Shown here piece after piece: positions 14,955-17,516 of a DNA stretch of 17,516 nt. The stretch comes from an uncultured Ruminococcus sp. (GTDB lineage: Bacteria > Bacillota > Clostridia > Oscillospirales > CAG-382). The position numbers and the translations under genes were made by a program. The notes under the pieces are model-generated. The model did not search any database, was not told the origin of the DNA, and saw nothing but the letters and a program-made list of their open reading frames with translations. The stretch spans positions 1 to 17,516 of the forward strand of contig CACZRJ010000034.1 of NCBI GenBank assembly GCA_902783535.1, written 5' to 3'. Each line of letters starts with the position of its first letter. Within the stretch, counting starts at the first letter, position 1.

Positions 14955-15778
14955 TGGCAGAATGCACTCACGACTGCTCCACATGCGGAGAAAACTGCTC
15001 CGAACGTGACCCCGGCAGTCTTTTGGAACCGATCAACGCGCATTCCTCATGCAAAAAGGTCATCGGCGTCGTCAGCGGAAAAGGCGGCGTCGGAAAATCC
15101 ATGGTGACGTCCCTTCTGGCCGTGCTGTCCGCACGCGCCGGACTGACGACCGCGATCCTGGACGCGGACATCACCGGACCGTCCATTCCGAAAGTCTTCG
15201 GGATCCATGAAAAGGCGGACGCTTCCGAGGAAGGCATCTACCCGGCGATCACGAAGACCGGCATCCGCATCATGTCAGTCAATCTGCTTCTTGACGGCGA
15301 GTCCGATCCCGTCGTCTGGAGAGGGCCCATCCTCGCCGGTGCGGTCAAGCAGTTCTGGACGGACGTCGTCTGGGGAAAGACGGACATCATGTTCATCGAC
15401 ATGCCTCCGGGAACCGGAGACGTTCCGCTGACCGTCTTCCAGTCCATTCCGCTGGACGGGATTCTGATCGTCACGTCTCCGCAGGAACTCGTCTCCATGA
15501 TCGTCGGAAAAGCGGTCAAGATGGCCGAACTGATGAACATCCCCGTCCTCGGGCTGATCGAAAACGACTCGTATTTCATGTGCCCGAACTGCGGAGAAAA
15601 GCACGAGATCTTCGGCGCGAGCCATGCCGAAGAGACCGCGGAAAAACTCGGCATCCCCGCCGTCGCCCGGATCCCGATCGATCCGAAGCTTGCCGCCGCT
15701 GCCGATGCCGGCACGATCGAGCTGTTTGAAGGAGACTGGCTAGACGGTCTGCTCCGTTCGATCCTTCCGGAAGACTGA
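14954..15778 (+). CDS. Mrp/NBP35 family iron-sulfur carrier P-loop ATPase
   Basis: 274 residues. The short N-terminal cysteine cluster CTHDCSTCGENC (C4, C8, C11, C15) is typical of the Nbp35-like bacterial forms. The deviant Walker A SGKGGVGKS (41-49), switch DADITGPSIP, FIDMPPGTGD and the IVTSPQEL strand define the Mrp ATPase. MCPNCG (C210, C213) is the CXXC that holds a bridging 4Fe-4S cluster in the dimer. The family stores and hands on iron-sulfur clusters. The start is ATG 14954, with AAGGAG 7 bases upstream (14941-14946) and a one-base overlap with valS. The frame is open further upstream inside valS but that extension is a shadow. It is the last gene of the operon, followed by a terminator 12 bases after the stop. 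Confidence 0.95.
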   Translation: MAECTHDCSTCGENCSERDPGSLLEPINAHSSCKKVIGVVSGKGGVGKSMVTSLLAVLSARAGLTTAILDADITGPSIPKVFGIHEKADASEEGIYPAITKTGIRIMSVNLLLDGESDPVVWRGPILAGAVKQFWTDVVWGKTDIMFIDMPPGTGDVPLTVFQSIPLDGILIVTSPQELVSMIVGKAVKMAELMNIPVLGLIENDSYFMCPNCGEKHEIFGASHAEETAEKLGIPAVARIPIDPKLAAAADAGTIELFEGDWLDGLLRSILPED

Positions 15779-15790
15779 AACGAACCAACG

Positions 15791-15820
15791 AAAAAGCCTC
15801 CCCGCCGGGGGAGGTCTTTT
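15791..15820. terminator. bidirectional intrinsic terminator
   Basis: CCTCCCC (15797-15803) pairs with GGGGAGG (15808-15814) around a four-base loop. TCTTTT follows on the plus strand and A5 (15791-15795) gives T5 on the minus strand. It sits between the convergent stops at 15778 and 15834 and can end both the pcrA operon and the alpha-galactosidase transcript. Confidence 0.88.
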
Positions 15821-15833
15821 CTATTCAGGAAGG

Positions 15834-17516
15834 TTATTCCTTCACTTCGTCGAGGACCCAGAGAATGGACCTGTATTCCAATGTCGTCGGCGCATGCAGG
15901 CCGAACGACATCAGCTCGTCTCCTCTGTGCGTTTCTCCGGACAGACGGTCGCGGTAAAGCGCGTCCGGCTTCAGACCGCGAAGAGCGATCCGTTCGTTGT
16001 TCCCGTACATCCGCACGTGCGTCAGGACGTATCCGGCGACGCAGAGCGAGCGGTCTTCAGAAACCGTGCACCACGCCGCGCAGGTTTCCTCATGCGGGTC
16101 TCTCAGTCTGTAATACCGTCCGGCGGCAATCGAACCGCCGATATCCTTGTAGAGCGCGGCGGTGTCGGAGACCATCTTCTTTTCTTCTTCCGACAGTTTC
16201 GTCGGGTCCAGTTCGTATCCGAACGACCCGGTCAGCGCGACGCAGAACCGCGTCATGAAATCCGTCACATGACCCGTCTGGTGATTGGGAGACGCGGAAA
16301 CGTGGGCGCTCATCGCGGACAGCGGATAGACCATGGAGGTCCCGTACTGGATGCGAAGCCGCTCGATCGCGTCGGAATTGTCGGACGTCCAGACCTGCGG
16401 CATGTAGTAGAGCATCCCGGCGTCGAACCGTCCGCCGCCGCCAGAACAGGACTCGAACAGCACGTCCGGATAGTCTCCGGTCAGACGTTCCAGCAGTTCG
16501 TAAAGGCCCAGATAGTATCTGTGCCCGACTTCGCGCTGCCGGTAGGCAGGCAGCAGAGCGCTTCCGACCTCGGTCGCGTTCCGGTTGAAGTCCCATTTGA
16601 CATACTGTATCATGCCCGTTTTCAGAACGTCCGAGATCGCGCCGTACAGATAGTCGCGGACATCCGGTCTGCTGAGGTCCAGGATCAGCTGGTTCCGGCC
16701 TTCCGAACGCGGCCTTCCCTCGATATGGAGGCACCAGTCCGGATGCGCGCGGTACAGGTCGCTGTCGGGAGAAACCATTTCCGGCTCGAACCAGATCCCG
16801 AGTCCGATCCCGAGCGCGTGCAGATGATTGTAGATCCCTTCGATGCCGTTCGGCAGTTTCCGCTTGTCCACCACCCAGTCGCCGAGCGAGCAGTTGTCGG
16901 TGTCCCGCTTGCCGAACCAACCGTCGTCGATGACGAGCAGTTCGATCCCGAGCCCGGCGCAGCAGTCGGCGATGGATTTCAGCCGGTTCTCGTCGAACGA
17001 GAAATAGCACGCTTCCCAACTGTTCAGCAGGACGGGTCTTCTGACATCGCGGTATTTCCCGCGGCAGAGACGGGTCCGGAACAGACGGTGATAATTCTGC
17101 GACATCTCGCAGAGACCGTCCGGCGAATAGGTCAGCACGGCTTCCGGCGTAAAGAAGGATTCTCCGCTCTCCAGCTTCCAGCTGAATTCTTCCGGATTCA
17201 GGCCGATGACGGTCCTGACGGTGTCGAACTGGTTCGCGGCGGCTTCGGCGGCGAAGGAGCCGGAGTAAACAAGGACCTGCGCGTATACGTCGCCGGCGGT
17301 TTCGTTCGCGCCGGGCGACGTCAGGATCAGAAACGGATTGTGGACGTGAGAAGACGCGCCGCGTCTGCTGTCCAGAAGGAAACGGCCGTGCTTCAGATCA
17401 AACGATTCGAGATTCCGCTCGCGGCAGTGCGTCCCGAAATTGGACAGCACGCGATACCGCGTGTGGTCGAAATCGACGGACGCGCTCATGGCTCTGCGGA
17501 TCACGACCGGCGTTTC
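15834..17516 (-). CDS. alpha-galactosidase, GH36 (5' part outside window)
   Basis: 560 codons are visible and the frame runs off the right edge. GH36 enzymes of this type are about 730 residues, so roughly 170 N-terminal residues are missing. It hydrolyses terminal alpha-1,6-galactose from oligosaccharides such as raffinose and melibiose. Seen here are NSWEACYFSFDE, IDDGWFGKRDTDN, LGIWFEPEMVSPDSDLY, YVKWDFNRN with the nucleophile Asp (codon 16590-16592), CSGGGGRFD, and VWTSDNSDAIERL with the acid/base Asp (codon 16380-16382). The two catalytic Asp are 70 residues apart, as in Geobacillus AgaA (recalled as D478 and D548). The C-terminal beta domain ends at 15834. No signal peptide can be judged. 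GTG 17504 and ATG 17489 are internal: the residues before them (ETPVVIRRA) still fit the family. Its job fits uptake and use of plant galactosides. Confidence 0.96.
   Translation of the reverse strand, partial: ETPVVIRRAMSASVDFDHTRYRVLSNFGTHCRERNLESFDLKHGRFLLDSRRGASSHVHNPFLILTSPGANETAGDVYAQVLVYSGSFAAEAAANQFDTVRTVIGLNPEEFSWKLESGESFFTPEAVLTYSPDGLCEMSQNYHRLFRTRLCRGKYRDVRRPVLLNSWEACYFSFDENRLKSIADCCAGLGIELLVIDDGWFGKRDTDNCSLGDWVVDKRKLPNGIEGIYNHLHALGIGLGIWFEPEMVSPDSDLYRAHPDWCLHIEGRPRSEGRNQLILDLSRPDVRDYLYGAISDVLKTGMIQYVKWDFNRNATEVGSALLPAYRQREVGHRYYLGLYELLERLTGDYPDVLFESCSGGGGRFDAGMLYYMPQVWTSDNSDAIERLRIQYGTSMVYPLSAMSAHVSASPNHQTGHVTDFMTRFCVALTGSFGYELDPTKLSEEEKKMVSDTAALYKDIGGSIAAGRYYRLRDPHEETCAAWCTVSEDRSLCVAGYVLTHVRMYGNNERIALRGLKPDALYRDRLSGETHRGDELMSFGLHAPTTLEYRSILWVLDEVKE

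Overview
The window reads as chromosome of a moderately high-GC Clostridia-type Bacillota, plausibly an Oscillospirales or Ruminococcaceae relative from a gut or other fibre-rich habitat. The reasons are strong AGGAGG-like ribosome sites, a class M sirtuin/zinc macrodomain pair, a YitT-type membrane protein, a PcrA helicase with a Tudor-like tail, a dockerin-bearing secreted esterase-type protein, and a GH36 alpha-galactosidase. No tRNA, rRNA, CRISPR array, insertion sequence or phage gene was found.

Left part (1-3510) is accessory in character and visibly lower in GC than the rest. It holds the C-terminal stub of a GNAT acetyltransferase, an unrecognised 480-residue protein built from internal duplications, a YoaP-like GNAT protein with a C-terminal YoaP domain, and an unrecognised 258-residue protein. 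The last three share a similar leader design: AAATAC, then a small inverted repeat, then the ribosome site.

Middle-left part (3512-6187) is a tightly coupled three-gene cassette: a DUF1848 protein with a radical-SAM-like cysteine triplet, a zinc-dependent macrodomain (ADP-ribosyl hydrolase family), and a SirTM-type sirtuin (ADP-ribosyltransferase family). Stops and starts overlap at both junctions. The macrodomain and sirtuin would form a write/erase pair for protein ADP-ribosylation. The lipoate genes that accompany such pairs in some Firmicutes are absent from the window. The sirtuin has also lost the four cysteines expected of a sirtuin zinc ribbon. This cassette is the most interesting part of the window.

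Middle part (6390-9830): a YitT-family membrane protein faces a large secreted SGNH/GDSL-type protein on the minus strand, with a strong bidirectional terminator between them. The secreted protein has a signal peptide, two related N-terminal domains of unknown type, an Fn3-like segment, the hydrolase domain and a C-terminal dockerin. Its promoter is divergent from the promoter of the next operon.

Right part (9866-17516): a housekeeping operon pcrA-valS-Mrp/NBP35 (DNA repair helicase, valyl-tRNA synthetase, iron-sulfur carrier ATPase) runs from a near-consensus promoter with gaps of 10 and -1 bases. It ends at a second bidirectional terminator, which it shares with a minus-strand GH36 alpha-galactosidase that is cut by the window edge.
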